Source: Caldifarciminota bacterium
GTDB lineage: Bacteria > Hydrothermota > Tepidihabitantia > SM23-42
Reading direction: 5' to 3'
NCBI GenBank assembly: GCA_030671005.1
Contig: DAOVAN010000008.1
Span: forward strand, 1 to 23,412
Length of the DNA stretch: 23,412 nt
Below, in pieces: positions 23,104 through 23,412 of this stretch (the first letter of the stretch is position 1; each line of letters begins with the position of its first letter). Below the pieces are notes generated by a model that was not told where the DNA came from, made no database searches, and saw only the letters and a list, made by a program, of their open reading frames with translations. A program made the translations under genes and the position numbers.

Positions 23104-23190
23104 TGTCATTGCGAGGAGGGCGCCGAAGCTTCAGCAGAGGCGGTCGACGCCTGCCCCGTAGGTTTGTGAATCGTATGGGGCGGCAATCTC
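23104..23190. repeat. Hairpin-rich dispersed-repeat-like intergenic element
   Basis: The ends read TGTCATTGCGAGGAGGGCG and GGCAATCTC, the framing words of a short palindromic intergenic repeat that is dispersed in several bacterial and candidate-phylum genomes. Outer arms ATTGC (23108-23112) and GCAAT (23183-23187) pair. Inside are AGGCG/CGCCT (23138-23142 and 23148-23152) and GCCCCGTA/TATGGGGC (23153-23160 and 23174-23181, one G-T pair). It lies after the permease stop, where it could also stall transcription. Recognition of the repeat type is from memory of its framing words, not from a search. Confidence 0.55.
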
Positions 23191-23200
23191 AGATTCTGGT

Positions 23201-23248
23201 TCTCTGCTTCTCCGTGTCTCCGTGTCTCCCTTTCTCCGTGTCTCATTT
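23201..23248. repeat. Octamer tandem array, six copies, consensus TCTCCGTG
   Basis: Six 8-bp units run without gaps: TCTCTGCT, TCTCCGTG, TCTCCGTG, TCTCCCTT, TCTCCGTG, TCTCATTT. The array ends 15 bp before the start codon of the next gene, so it occupies the promoter/leader region. The period matches the array at 505-568 although the sequence differs. Confidence 0.75.
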
Positions 23249-23263
23249 CGAGAGGAACCGACC

Positions 23264-23412
23264 ATGAAGAGATTTCTTGTCATATTGCTGCTTGTTCTGC
23301 TCATCGCCACTCTTGCCTACCGTATTGACACAAAAAAATCGCCCGACGAGCTCATCGGCGAGCTAATGTACTTTCCTTCCGGGATTGCATTGCGCGCGGT
23401 CTCTGTGGGTTT
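23264..23412 (+). CDS. Exported or membrane-anchored protein, N-terminal part only (3' end outside window)
   Basis: The frame from the ATG at 23264 stays open to the right edge (49 full codons). GAGAGGAA at 23250-23257 is a fair ribosome-binding site. The protein begins with a basic residue pair and a hydrophobic stretch (MKRFLVILLLVLLIATLAY) that can be an uncleaved anchor or signal. A charged segment (DTKKSPDELIGELMY) and FPSGIALRAVSVGF follow. The PSG-x-x-LR-x-x-S-x-GF pattern recalls the N-terminus of a group of TPR proteins, in which it is followed by an AD-W motif. That part is outside the window, so the family cannot be confirmed. It may be co-regulated with the ABC transporter genes, but the repeats between them argue for a separate unit. 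Confidence 0.6.
   Translation, partial: MKRFLVILLLVLLIATLAYRIDTKKSPDELIGELMYFPSGIALRAVSVG

Overview
The window is bacterial and comes from a diderm (outer-membrane) lineage. It encodes BamA, a Skp-type chaperone, LolA, a SurA-like isomerase, two predicted outer-membrane beta-barrels and a secreted protein with a C-terminal sorting-domain-like tail. The mixture of an outer-membrane assembly set, a ClpC-type (not ClpA/ClpB) ATPase, a lamin-tail protein with a type IX-like tail and a GC content near half suggests an uncultured FCB-affiliated or WOR-3/TA06-like candidate phylum. That placement is inference and cannot be proven from the sequence alone. No rRNA, tRNA, CRISPR array, IS element or phage gene was found.

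Layout. (1) 1-1403: the end of an NCS2 purine-type permease, an octamer tandem repeat, and a small predicted barrel protein. (2) 1559-3106, minus: a secreted carbohydrate-binding-like/lamin-tail protein, convergent with the previous gene. (3) 3318-9248, plus: a tight six-gene run, lolA, hotdog thioesterase, rimO, beta-barrel protein, long TPR protein, and a divergent tryptophanase/tyrosine phenol-lyase family enzyme. (4) 9403-14969, plus: clpC, bamA and an enlarged Skp protein behind a clear promoter. (5) 21258-14997, minus: TPR/double-parvulin isomerase, galT, glgA and a 58-residue rubredoxin, then after a 104-bp gap an ECF sigma factor, its zinc-finger anti-sigma factor and a Spy/CpxP-like periplasmic protein. 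(6) 21458-23038, plus: an ABC-2 ATPase/permease pair, then a hairpin-rich dispersed-repeat-like element, a second octamer array, and the start of a further gene that leaves the window.

How the genes fit together. Much of the window concerns building and guarding the outer membrane: LolA for lipoproteins, BamA with Skp and SurA-like chaperones for barrels, candidate barrel clients, and a sigma/anti-sigma/Spy module that looks like an envelope-stress switch. Carbon storage and sugar-nucleotide genes (galT, glgA) sit inside the chaperone operon.

Points most worth a second look are the PLP lyase, which keeps the cofactor site but has Phe in place of the catalytic Tyr and lacks the substrate loop; a Skp protein fused to a second CsgG/LpoB-like domain; five candidate promoters that all have a 16-bp spacer, one of which would give a leaderless mRNA; signal sequences without a basic N-terminus; and octamer tandem repeats at both ends of the window.
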